Shown here: positions 37,146 through 44,950 of the stretch, in pieces
How positions within the stretch are numbered: position 1 is the first letter of the stretch
Layout of the letters: the number at the start of each line of letters is the position of its first letter
Source of the DNA: Bacteroidota bacterium
Lineage (GTDB): Bacteria; Bacteroidota; Bacteroidia; Chitinophagales; LD1
NCBI GenBank assembly: GCA_947479455.1
Contig: CANJZE010000013.1
Span: forward strand, 1-64,000
Direction: 5' to 3'
Length of the DNA stretch: 64,000 nt
Position numbers and translations under genes: made by a program
Notes under the pieces: model-generated
Told to the model about the DNA's origin: nothing
Databases searched by the model: none
Seen by the model: only the letters and a program-made list of their open reading frames with translations

Positions 37146-37745
37146 TTAATCAACTGATTCTAGCAGGTTCTTATGAATCTTCTCCACCTGTTTTTGTAAA
37201 TGCGTGGTGTCTTTATCATTACGAATCACAAAATCGGCAAGCTTAACTTTTTCTTTCTCCGAAATTTGATTGCGCACACGCGCCATCACGTCCTCAATAG
37301 AAGCATGATCGCGTTCACTTACGCGCTTCATGCGCACGTCTAAGGGAGCAGTAACCACAATCAGTTTATCCAGTTTTTTATTCGAGCCGCTTTCAATCAA
37401 AAGGGCTGCTTCTTTTAAAATATACGGAACTAATTTCACTCGCTGCTCTTCGGCCCAGCGTTCGTTATCGTGAAACACTGCTGGGTGTACCAAAGAGTTT
37501 AGCACTACGAGCAACTTTTTATTATTAAAAACTTTATCGGCTAAAACCTTACGGTTCAGTTTTCCGTTTTCATAAACTTCTTCTCCAAAATTTTTCTTGA
37601 TTTCATCAATCAGATAATGCTCGTGCTGCATTAAAAATTTTGCGCGTTCATCGGCATAATAAACCGGAATGCCCAACTGCTCAAACATTTTACAGGCAGT
37701 CGTTTTGCCGCTGCCTATTCCTCCGGTTATTCCAACTTTAAGCAC
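37146..37745 (-). CDS. coaE: CoaE, dephospho-CoA kinase
   Basis: A 199-residue kinase that phosphorylates dephospho-CoA to finish coenzyme A synthesis. The P-loop is GGIGSGKTT near the N-terminus. Family segments include FGEEVYENGKLNRKVLADKVF and VVTAPLDVRMKRVSERD. The track start at 37772 is TTG; I prefer the GTG at 37745 (VLKVGITGGIGSGKT), which gives the usual N-terminus and length. Downstream in operon order from DUF1573 and yajC; a gene commonly found between yajC and coaE (YbbR-like) is missing, replaced by a REP-like repeat. Confidence 0.92.
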   Translation of the reverse strand: MLKVGITGGIGSGKTTACKMFEQLGIPVYYADERAKFLMQHEHYLIDEIKKNFGEEVYENGKLNRKVLADKVFNNKKLLVVLNSLVHPAVFHDNERWAEEQRVKLVPYILKEAALLIESGSNKKLDKLIVVTAPLDVRMKRVSERDHASIEDVMARVRNQISEKEKVKLADFVIRNDKDTTHLQKQVEKIHKNLLESVD

Positions 37746-37852
37746 TTGATGGTGTATTATTTTTCGTTTCAAAGGAAGGTGGTTTTTCTTTAAACGAAAA
37801 ACACTCCTTTAAAATTGTGCGAAACAGAATGATAATGAGAAAAAACGGTGTT

Positions 37853-37914
37853 GTCACCCTGAGCTTGTCGAAGGGTTTCAAAAGAGAACGATGCTTCGAC
37901 AAGCTCAGCATGAC
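37853..37914 (-). repeat. REP-like inverted repeat (orientation B)
   Basis: gtcaccctgagcttgtcgaaggg, 17 bases, gcttcgacaagctcagcatgac; this is the reverse complement arrangement of 32771-32830. It lies between coaE and yajC. Confidence 0.85.
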
Positions 37915-37937
37915 ATTTCTCTTACTGCGAATAAAAT

Positions 37938-38237
37938 TTACGCCTTCACCTCTTCCTTCTTCTCAACAGGATATGCTTGCAAAGACATTTCCATGCTTAT
38001 ACCCGATTTTTCGATGCGGATTTTTACGTTGGTATCCACTTCAAGCAATACGCTGCCATTGTCTTCTACTTTAATGATTTTGCCGTGAATGCCGCCTGTG
38101 GTAACCACACGTGCACCTTTTTCAATAGCCACTACAAAAGCAGCCTGCTCCTTGGCTTTTTTCGCTTGTGGGCGAATGAAGAAAAACCAGATAACGACTA
38201 ATAGTGCTCCGTAAAATACAATGATAATTGGGTCCAT
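37938..38237 (-). CDS. yajC: YajC, Sec translocase accessory membrane protein
   Basis: A 99-residue YajC with one N-terminal membrane segment (IIIVFYGALLVVIWFFFIRPQAKKAKEQ). The motif GARVVTTGGIHGKIIKVEDN is the conserved YajC core. It associates with SecDF-YidC. It is in a leftward cluster DUF1573-yajC-coaE that is typical for Bacteroidota. Confidence 0.94.
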   Translation of the reverse strand: MDPIIIVFYGALLVVIWFFFIRPQAKKAKEQAAFVVAIEKGARVVTTGGIHGKIIKVEDNGSVLLEVDTNVKIRIEKSGISMEMSLQAYPVEKKEEVKA

Positions 38238-38270
38238 TTCTTTAGTATTAATGAATGATTGAGGTAAATA

Positions 38271-38708
38271 TTATTCTTTGGCTTTTACAAAACCTACTAT
38301 ATACAACATCTCATTTCGCTTAACCGTGTTGCAAACGAGCGTAACTGTTTTGTGTTGTTCATCATGTTTACCTGTAGAGTTAAACGTAACCTTTATAGTA
38401 GCAGTATCTCCCGGTTTAACGGGGTCTTTAGGAAACTCAGGAACAGTGCACCCGCAAGAACCGAACGCATTTGCGATAAGGAGGTTTTTGGTTCCGGTAT
38501 TTTTCAAAAGAAAAGCGTGATGAATTTTATCGCCTTCTTTTATAGTATCAAAACTAAACGTGGTAGAATCTATAAAAGTAACTTCGGTAGTGTCCTTAAG
38601 CAATTCGGCTTCCAACTTTGCGGTAGGAGGAAGTTCTCCTTTTTTGCGGCACGAAAAAATGCCAAAAACCAAAATGAAAGATAAAGCGAGAACAAATATT
38701 TTTTTCAT
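38271..38708 (-). CDS. DUF1573 lipoprotein
   Basis: A 145-residue protein with a lipoprotein signal (FGIFSCRKKG, lipidated Cys20) followed by a DUF1573 Ig-like beta domain: FLLKNTGTKNLLIANAFGSCGCTVPEFP, then KPGDTATIKVTFNSTGK. The SCGCT cysteine pair is the family hallmark. Function unknown; the family is very common in Bacteroidota and often upstream of yajC, as here (34 bp apart). Confidence 0.92.
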   Translation of the reverse strand: MKKIFVLALSFILVFGIFSCRKKGELPPTAKLEAELLKDTTEVTFIDSTTFSFDTIKEGDKIHHAFLLKNTGTKNLLIANAFGSCGCTVPEFPKDPVKPGDTATIKVTFNSTGKHDEQHKTVTLVCNTVKRNEMLYIVGFVKAKE

Positions 38709-38840
38709 AGCGGGGCAAAAGTAATTTCAATCTCCAAACTACAAACTTTTGTTCGCGCCTATGCAGTTAGTTTTAACGTTGATTTTATTTTCTGTTTTAC
38801 TTCCGCCATATTCATTTCCCTTTTCCGTATTTTGCCCCCG

Positions 38841-41627
38841 ATGAATTTCTCCTTAAAATATTTTTTCTTTTTCTTTTTCGTCTTACTCGCTTTCGGCAAA
38901 TCTGCTTATGCTACGCACTACCGCGCAGGCGAAGTTATCTACAAACTCATTGGCACTTTTCAATATGAAGTAACCGTTATTACTTACACTAAAAATGACG
39001 GACAAAGTATTTTAGCAGACCGCGACACAGTGAAAGTAACTTGGGGTGATGGCACGTTTCAAGTATTACCTAGAACCAATGGTTTTGATGCTGACGGAAA
39101 CGGGTTCTTAGATGGTGTAATTGTTACTACCAGCCCGGTTACTATCAAAAAGAGTGAGTATAAAGGAACACATACTTACCCGGGAGTTCCTCCACCACCA
39201 AATCGTTTTTACATCATTGAATTCTACGACCAAAATAGAATAGACGGCATTAATAATATTGACAACGGCAACTCTGTTGACATTACTTTTTTTGTGGAAG
39301 ACACCTTAAAGTTCCCAACGGATTTAGCCAATATTGGATTCAATGCTTCACCTATCCTTTTATATCCGCCAATAGACTACGCCAATCTCAACGATACTTT
39401 TTATCATAATCCTCTCGCTTACGACCCAGATGGTGATAGTTTAGATTTTAGATTGGTGGCTTGCTTACAAGACCACAATTTGCAAGTTCCGGTATATTCA
39501 ACTCCTGACCAATATTGCACCGCGCAAGGTGTTCCGAATAACACATTCACCATTGACCGCCACACTGGGCAAATTGTTTGGGCGGTGCCGTGTCGCGTGG
39601 GGATTTTCAACATCGCCATTCTCATACGCGAGTTCAGAAACGGAATTAACCTGGGCACTTTGATTCGCGATATGCAAATTATTGTAGATAACCAACCAAA
39701 TGACCCACCACAAATAACCGAGATACATGATACTTGTGTACGTGCCGGAGAAAAACTAATTATTCGTGCCATTGCTCGTGACCCTAACGTTGGTCAACAA
39801 GTAACCATGACCGCAGATGGTGCGCCCTTTCATGTTAGTTCTCCTGCAACTTATAGCGCGGGAGTAAGTGGCAATCCAACCAGCGGTACCTTTACCTGGC
39901 AAACCGATTGCAGCCATATTCAGAGCCAAAATTACGTAACTGCTTTTAGAGCTATAGATAATTACCAAGTGCCTCCATTGGTTGATTTACAAACCTGGCA
40001 AATACATGTTATTGCTCCGCCACCTTTAAATCTTACTGCTGTTGCTTCTGCGCAAAAGGTTGTGCTTAACTGGCAGAATCCTTATGTGTGTGCATCGTCA
40101 TCTAACTTCCGTGGCTTTTCTGTTTGGCGAAAGATAGGTTGCGATAGTTTTACTTCTGCATATTGCGAAACAGGTTTGGCCGGTCATGGCTACACTAAGA
40201 TCACCGGAGCAAATATTTTTACTTACACCTATACTGATTTCGCCACGCTTGTGGGTCAGCAGTACAGTTACAGAATTCTAGCACATTTTGCCACGCTTTC
40301 ACCTAATGGTTTGTTCTTGTTAGATGCCAGCGAAAGTGTAACAAGCGATGAAGTTTGTGTGTTCATGCCAATCAGCGTTCCGGTAATTATCAATGTTGAT
40401 GTAACACAAACCGATATTGCCAACGGAAAAATTTTTGTGCGTTGGATGAAACCACTCACCGGTGGAATTAATCTTGACACTCTTCAAAATCCACCTCCTT
40501 ATCGTTTTGATTTATATCGAGGTAATGGTTTTAATTTTTCGAATCCTTTGTTGGTTCATTCATCATTAGATGCTGCTTCTTATTCGGTATTGATAGATAC
40601 GGAATACACAGACTCTAACATCAACACCAAAGATTCTGCATTTACTTACAAAGTGTTTTTGTTTTCCAACAACGATACTGTAGGGCCAAGTGCTGCGGCA
40701 TCTTCTGTTTATTTGAAGGTATTACCAAGCGACCAGTCGCTTGTTTTAAACTGGCAGGAAAATGTTCCGTGGACAAACGACAGTTTTGCAATTTATCGCT
40801 TGAATAAAATCACTTCATTGTTCGAAGCCATTGATACTGCTTATGCGCATACGTATGTTGACACGGGACTCATCAACGATTCCACTTATTGCTATTACGT
40901 GCAGGCATACGGACATTACACGGTCGCTGCATTTCCAAAACCGCTTATCAATAAATCGGAAGAAGCATGCGGCATTCCTATTGACACTACCCCGCCTTGT
41001 CCGCCTGTGTTGACTGTGCATAATGATTGCGACCAGTTCAACGGTCAGCCATGGACAGCAGCAGACTTCATCAACTATTTAACGTGGTCAATTCAAAGCG
41101 ATCCATGTTCATTCGACATCAATCGCTATTATATTTATTACGGAAATGATTCTACTTCCATGACTTTAATTGACAGCGTGCTTTCAAAAGATGATGCTAC
41201 TTACAATCATGTACTGAAGGAAAGTCTTGCGGGATGTTATGCCGTTACTGCTATCGACCGTGTCGGAAACCAAAGCCGTTACAGCAATGTGTTCTGTATT
41301 GATAACTGTCCGTATTATATATTGCCAAACACCTTTACACCAAATGGCGATGGACAAAATGATTTCTTCCATCCGTTTTATCCTTATCGTTTTGTTCCAA
41401 AAATTGAAATGAAAATTTACAATCGTTGGGGCGAAGAAGTATTCAATACTGAAGACCCTGAAATTCATTGGGACGGTAAAGACCAAAAGAGCGGCAAAGA
41501 ATGCAACGAAGGCGTTTATGTTTATGGCGGCTATTATTACGAGCAACACCAAACCGGCTTGGTGCGCAAACCTTTAAGCGGTGAGAAAAAAGGCGGAGGA
41601 TTTATTCATTTGTTACGAGGGAAATAA
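38841..41627 (+). CDS. Secreted T9SS type B (gliding-motility-associated C-terminal) protein
   Basis: A 928-residue secreted protein. The track start is a TTG at 38832; the ATG at 38841 gives MNFSLKYFFFFFFVLLAFG, a normal signal peptide. The mature N-terminus ATHYRAGEV and the block IEFYDQNRIDGINN are shared by a family of large secreted proteins in this phylum. It contains PKD/fibronectin-like beta domains and ends in a CHU_C domain (LPNTFTPNGDGQNDFF ... HWDGKDQKSGKECNEGVYVYG). It is probably exported by the T9SS and cell-surface attached. Ligand unknown. Confidence 0.88.
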   Translation: MNFSLKYFFFFFFVLLAFGKSAYATHYRAGEVIYKLIGTFQYEVTVITYTKNDGQSILADRDTVKVTWGDGTFQVLPRTNGFDADGNGFLDGVIVTTSPVTIKKSEYKGTHTYPGVPPPPNRFYIIEFYDQNRIDGINNIDNGNSVDITFFVEDTLKFPTDLANIGFNASPILLYPPIDYANLNDTFYHNPLAYDPDGDSLDFRLVACLQDHNLQVPVYSTPDQYCTAQGVPNNTFTIDRHTGQIVWAVPCRVGIFNIAILIREFRNGINLGTLIRDMQIIVDNQPNDPPQITEIHDTCVRAGEKLIIRAIARDPNVGQQVTMTADGAPFHVSSPATYSAGVSGNPTSGTFTWQTDCSHIQSQNYVTAFRAIDNYQVPPLVDLQTWQIHVIAPPPLNLTAVASAQKVVLNWQNPYVCASSSNFRGFSVWRKIGCDSFTSAYCETGLAGHGYTKITGANIFTYTYTDFATLVGQQYSYRILAHFATLSPNGLFLLDASESVTSDEVCVFMPISVPVIINVDVTQTDIANGKIFVRWMKPLTGGINLDTLQNPPPYRFDLYRGNGFNFSNPLLVHSSLDAASYSVLIDTEYTDSNINTKDSAFTYKVFLFSNNDTVGPSAAASSVYLKVLPSDQSLVLNWQENVPWTNDSFAIYRLNKITSLFEAIDTAYAHTYVDTGLINDSTYCYYVQAYGHYTVAAFPKPLINKSEEACGIPIDTTPPCPPVLTVHNDCDQFNGQPWTAADFINYLTWSIQSDPCSFDINRYYIYYGNDSTSMTLIDSVLSKDDATYNHVLKESLAGCYAVTAIDRVGNQSRYSNVFCIDNCPYYILPNTFTPNGDGQNDFFHPFYPYRFVPKIEMKIYNRWGEEVFNTEDPEIHWDGKDQKSGKECNEGVYVYGGYYYEQHQTGLVRKPLSGEKKGGGFIHLLRGK

Positions 41628-41675
41628 GAATTTGAAAATTCGAGAATTCGGAAATTTGAAAATGAAATACATAAG
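41627..41675. repeat. Interspersed repeat copy 2, just before ribE
   Basis: aatttgaaaattcgagaattcggaaatttgaaaatgaaatacataag is the reverse complement of the 9363-9404 copy. It begins at the stop of the preceding gene and ends 4 bases before the ribE GTG, so it makes up nearly the whole intergenic region. Confidence 0.75.
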
Positions 41676-41678
41676 CAA

Positions 41679-42263
41679 GTGTTTACAGGAATTATAGAAT
41701 GCATAGGAAAAGTAGTTGACCTGAAAAAAAATGCAGGCAATCTTGATTTAATTATCTCCTCTCCTTTTTCACACGAATTAAAAATTGATCAAAGCGTTTC
41801 GCACAATGGCGTGTGCTTAACAGTAGTTGATGTAAATGCAAATACGCATCGTGTAACCGCTATTGATGAAACCCTGAAGAAATCAAACCTTAGCACTTTA
41901 CAAATTGGTGATGAAATAAACATAGAGCGCTGCACAAAAGTTGGGGATAGATTTGATGGACATATTGTGCAAGGGCATGTTGACCAAACAGGAGAAGCTG
42001 TTTCTGTAATAGAGCAGAACGGAAGTTGGCTCTACACGTTCAAATACCTACCATCAAAACAAAATATAGTTGTTGAAAAAGGCTCCATTTGTATAAACGG
42101 AATTTCACTTACTGCTTTTAATGCAAAAGATGATTTGTTCTCCGTAGCTATTATTCCTTACACTTACGAGCACACAAATCTCAAACAAGTAAAAAAAGGT
42201 TCTTTAGTAAATCTTGAGTTTGATATTATAGGGAAGTATGTGGCAAGAATGATGGAGTTCTGA
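41679..42263 (+). CDS. ribE: Riboflavin synthase alpha chain
   Basis: A 194-residue protein with the two-fold lumazine-binding repeat: MFTGIIECIG and SVSHNGVCLTVVDV in the first, GHIVQGHVDQTGEA and GSICINGISLTAFN in the second. It makes riboflavin from two molecules of 6,7-dimethyl-8-ribityllumazine. The start codon is GTG at 41679, read as Met, which exactly gives the family start. There is no FMN riboswitch visible in the short upstream gap, which is mostly an interspersed repeat. Other rib genes are not nearby. Confidence 0.95.
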   Translation: MFTGIIECIGKVVDLKKNAGNLDLIISSPFSHELKIDQSVSHNGVCLTVVDVNANTHRVTAIDETLKKSNLSTLQIGDEINIERCTKVGDRFDGHIVQGHVDQTGEAVSVIEQNGSWLYTFKYLPSKQNIVVEKGSICINGISLTAFNAKDDLFSVAIIPYTYEHTNLKQVKKGSLVNLEFDIIGKYVARMMEF

Positions 42264-42270
42264 CCCCATC

Positions 42271-43227
42271 CTAGGAACTCGCACGTTTCAATCTATCGTT
42301 AATCGCCCTTCCCAATCCTTCATCAGGAAATTTCACGGCAACAATTTCTTCCACATCACTTTCATCTAAACTTCGCATAGCGGCAAAAAGATTTTTTGCT
42401 GCTTCATTCAAATCCCCTTTTGCTGAAAGCAAAATTTGGTTTTTCTTTTCAATTCCTTCTATGTATTTATCGAAACCAATCACTCCTATTTTACTCGTCT
42501 GCATTTCCATTTTCGAATTTTCGAATTCTCGAATTTTCAAATTTTTAGAAGGAGCATAATGACTCTTCAACATTCCCGGAGTTTTCGGATTCGAACTTTC
42601 GGTGAGTTCAACGTGAACTTTTCCAATTACATTTTCTATTTCTTCTATTTCTAAACCACCGAGGCGATAAATGATTGCTTCATTATTTTCAAAACCTACA
42701 ATAGTTGATTCAACTCCTACACTTGTTGCACTTCCATCCAATATGTAAGGGATTTTATTTTGCAATTGGGCAAATACATGTTGAGCAGTTGTAGGGCTTA
42801 TATAGCCAAACGGATTTGCACTTGGTGCCGCTAACGGAAAATCAAGTTGTTTCAATAACTCAAGCGTTAATGGATGATTTGGAATTCGAATCGCCACAGA
42901 ATCCAATCCTGAAGTAACTAAATCAGGAATAAGTTTTTTCTTCTTGAGTAAAACGGTTACAGGACCGGGTGAAAATTTTTCGAAAAGCAATTTCGCTTTG
43001 GCAGGAATTGCTTCCACATACTTTTCAATTTCAGCAATAGAAAACACATGTACAATCAAAGGATCAAAATGCGGGCGGTTCTTTACACTGAAAATTTTCA
43101 GCACAGCATCTTCGTTCAGCGCATTGGTTGCGAGTCCGTAAACAGTTTCAGTAGGAATACCAACAGGCTCTCCGCTTTCCAAAAACTTCTTCGCTATACT
43201 AATATCCTTTCCAATTTCCGTTTTCAT
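42271..43227 (-). CDS. Sua5/YciO/YrdC-type threonylcarbamoyl-AMP synthase
   Basis: A 318-residue TsaC/Sua5-family protein, which makes threonylcarbamoyl-AMP for tRNA t6A modification. Motifs: GEPVGIPTETVYGLATNA (19-36), LAAPSANPFGYISPT (132-146) and STIVGFENNEAIIYRLGGLE. After PGMLKSHYAPS begins the Sua5-type C-terminal domain. The DNA coding KNLKIREFENSKMEM (about 228-240) is an interspersed repeat (42509-42547), so this linker is probably repeat-derived. The gene starts 14 bp downstream of a strong hairpin terminator. Confidence 0.92.
   Translation of the reverse strand: MKTEIGKDISIAKKFLESGEPVGIPTETVYGLATNALNEDAVLKIFSVKNRPHFDPLIVHVFSIAEIEKYVEAIPAKAKLLFEKFSPGPVTVLLKKKKLIPDLVTSGLDSVAIRIPNHPLTLELLKQLDFPLAAPSANPFGYISPTTAQHVFAQLQNKIPYILDGSATSVGVESTIVGFENNEAIIYRLGGLEIEEIENVIGKVHVELTESSNPKTPGMLKSHYAPSKNLKIREFENSKMEMQTSKIGVIGFDKYIEGIEKKNQILLSAKGDLNEAAKNLFAAMRSLDESDVEEIVAVKFPDEGLGRAINDRLKRASS
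42509..42547. repeat. Interspersed repeat copy 3, in frame inside the Sua5 gene
   Basis: attttcgaattttcgaattctcgaattttcaaattttt shares TCGAATTCTCGAATTTTCAAATT with copies at 9363 and 41627. It translates as the Sua5 linker without breaking the frame. Confidence 0.7.
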
Positions 43228-43240
43228 GCGGCACTAAAAT

Positions 43241-43279
43241 AAAAAGTCCTGTTCAGCATATAGTTGAACAGGACTTTTT
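43241..43279 (-). terminator. Strong intrinsic terminator behind 43297 gene
   Basis: A perfect 15-bp stem (AAAAAGTCCTGTTCA / TGAACAGGACTTTTT) with a 9-base loop. Read on the minus strand it follows the stop of the gene at 43297 and has a T-rich right side. It is also only 14 bp upstream of the Sua5 ATG, so that gene needs its own promoter or the hairpin acts in its leader. Confidence 0.85.
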
Positions 43280-43296
43280 CACTTCAAAAAAATCAA

Positions 43297-43995
43297 TCAA
43301 CGCTCGGTAAAAAAATTTCTTGTTTCAATTACCACAGCACCTCCAGTGCAGTCGCCATATTTTGGTGGAAGAAACCCCGTATAACTTCTATAAGTGTCTA
43401 ACCCGCATAGCGGAATATTTGCAGTACCCATAACGCGCGCGCCATCTATATAATAGGAGAGCGCACCGGCTCTTGCACCGCGAACATAAAATTGTCCTTT
43501 GTCTTCAATAGTTCCAGGCATACTCTCCTGAAGTTGCGAAAGCTTTTGAATAGGCATGTGCTTTATATCGTCTCTCTCCAAAGTGCGTACCCCTTGTGGT
43601 TGTAAAGGATCAAGTAGTGCAACGCGGTATTCTTTTTTTACGACTTCGCCCATAGCTATAGCAGTATTGAGTTCCGCATTTGCCTCTTTAACTTCATCAT
43701 TCCCAATTTTAAAATTTTCAATAATTACACGATTGCTCATGTAGGAAACCGAGATGGTGTAAACGCCCGCAGGCATATTACTAGCATAGTAAAACCCCTT
43801 CTCGTTAGTCAAAAGTGTTTTTTGATTTCCCTGGCAATCGAGCACTACAGTGGCATCGCCAACGGGTTCTTTAGATACCGGATCAACAACCTGACCCATA
43901 ATGCTGCCCCCGATATACGAAGCAAATGAAGAATGGAAAGAAAAAATTAACAACAGCGCGACCGCCCCGCGCAACATGGTTTTGGTGGTTTTCAT
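43297..43995 (-). CDS. CarboxypepD_reg + truncated TonB plug-like protein
   Basis: A 232-residue exported protein with a signal peptide (to about SFA, residue 26). Residues about 31-108 form a carboxypeptidase-regulatory-like domain (IMGQVVDPVSKEPVGDATV...MPAGVYTISVSYMS). Residues ~134-230 look like part of a TonB receptor plug: PIQKLSQLQESMPG, RGARAGALSYYIDGARV, TGGAVVIETRNF. There is no beta-barrel after it; the ORF ends in FFTER then the terminator. So this is a plug-like protein without channel. It has a shorter relative upstream at 44081-44656. Function unknown. Confidence 0.75.
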   Translation of the reverse strand: MKTTKTMLRGAVALLLIFSFHSSFASYIGGSIMGQVVDPVSKEPVGDATVVLDCQGNQKTLLTNEKGFYYASNMPAGVYTISVSYMSNRVIIENFKIGNDEVKEANAELNTAIAMGEVVKKEYRVALLDPLQPQGVRTLERDDIKHMPIQKLSQLQESMPGTIEDKGQFYVRGARAGALSYYIDGARVMGTANIPLCGLDTYRSYTGFLPPKYGDCTGGAVVIETRNFFTER

Positions 43996-44080
43996 AAAAG
44001 CCTATTTAATGGTGATGAATTGAATTCTTGAAGTAGATGCACACGCAACACTTATTCCACACCTGGAGGAGAGAAATTTG

Positions 44081-44656
44081 CTACCAGCCTTTTGAAAGAG
44101 ATACCGGTGCCATCACCTGAGTTCCGTCAACAAAGAATTTAACTTGATTACTTCCTTTCACAATTACTTTTCCCCTTTCAACATCAACACATGCTTGCAT
44201 ACTTAGTGTTTCATTCAACGAGCGTGTAATATTTCCAGGAGCATTTTCACTTAGCTTGATATTTGTTGAACTTACCGAACTCATAAGATTTTCTTTCAAT
44301 TCTAGTTCAACGGTTATTGGCAAGTTTTCGTTGTTGCTCACCATAAAATTTATCTCAGAAGTGTAGCTGTCATACACCCGTACTTTATTCATAAAGAAAG
44401 TTCGGTCGTTGTAAGTAATGCGCATTTGATAACGGCCTGTAGGAAGATGCTCGGCATAGTAATAACCATATTCATTGGCGGTAACTGTAATTCTCTCCAT
44501 GTTATTCTCGAAAATAATTTCGGCATAGGCAACCGACTTCATGTTCTCTTTTTGAAAAACTTTACCTACCACACCGCCCATCGAAATAGCTTGTGCAGTT
44601 TGGCCTGTAAACAATAGGAAGATACAAGTGATTGAGGTATGGAATGATGTTTTCAT
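44081..44656 (-). CDS. Short CarboxypepD_reg + plug-fragment protein
   Basis: A 191-residue exported protein, paralogous in layout to the next gene. Signal peptide to about residue 23 (FTGQTAQA), then a CarboxypepD_reg-like domain (VVGKVFQKENMKSVAYAE...LPTGRYQMRITYND), then a small plug remnant with VERGKVIVKGSNQVKFFVDGTQV. The plug part is shorter than in 43297-43995 and there is no barrel. The two genes lie 85 bp apart on the same strand and are probably co-transcribed. Function unknown; could be soluble periplasmic remnants or functional partners of a receptor. Confidence 0.7.
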   Translation of the reverse strand: MKTSFHTSITCIFLLFTGQTAQAISMGGVVGKVFQKENMKSVAYAEIIFENNMERITVTANEYGYYYAEHLPTGRYQMRITYNDRTFFMNKVRVYDSYTSEINFMVSNNENLPITVELELKENLMSSVSSTNIKLSENAPGNITRSLNETLSMQACVDVERGKVIVKGSNQVKFFVDGTQVMAPVSLSKGW

Positions 44657-44732
44657 TTGGTCAGGATTTAACCCTAAATATAAACCACAAAACTCAGGTT
44701 GTCAATTTTTAGTCACTTTTTGAAACAAAATA

Positions 44733-44781
44733 TTTTGCACCAAATTCGTATCACTAACTTTACGTTCAGAACGAATTTGGT
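44733..44781 (+). promoter_or_regulatory. Candidate dnaB promoter with overlapping 11-bp inverted repeat
   Basis: ACCAAATTCGT (44739-44749) and ACGAATTTGGT (44771-44781) are perfect inverted arms with a 21-base spacer. A TTTTG (44733-44737) and TAACTTTA (44755-44762) spaced 17 bp apart loosely fit the Bacteroidota -33/-7 pattern, so one arm would lie between the boxes and the other near the start of transcription, as in a repressor operator. The location is between divergent genes 44656 and dnaB. The regulator is unknown. Confidence 0.4.
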
Positions 44782-44950
44782 TTATCTTCCATCAAAATTG
44801 TTGAAAACCCCCGAGGAACTGTTAGTGGAACGGTGAAGAAAAAAAAAAGACAGATTGTTTTTGATTGCGTTTTCGAAAATGAATGTTTGCATCCCTTTTA
44901 AAAATAGCACTGGCATTTTGACGATGCCGAAATAAAATAAGACAATAGTT

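Noticed and set aside
37817-38074. 85-aa plus-strand ORF with VTLSLSKG and FDKLSMT
   Set aside because: A classic spurious translation of the REP-like repeat at 37853-37914.
41184-41552. 122-aa minus-strand ORF opposite the T9SS protein
   Set aside because: Shadow; hydrophobic by chance.
44657-44950. Small RNA or attenuator before dnaB
   Set aside because: Only the inverted repeat and promoter-like boxes are visible; no clear RNA structure or terminator.
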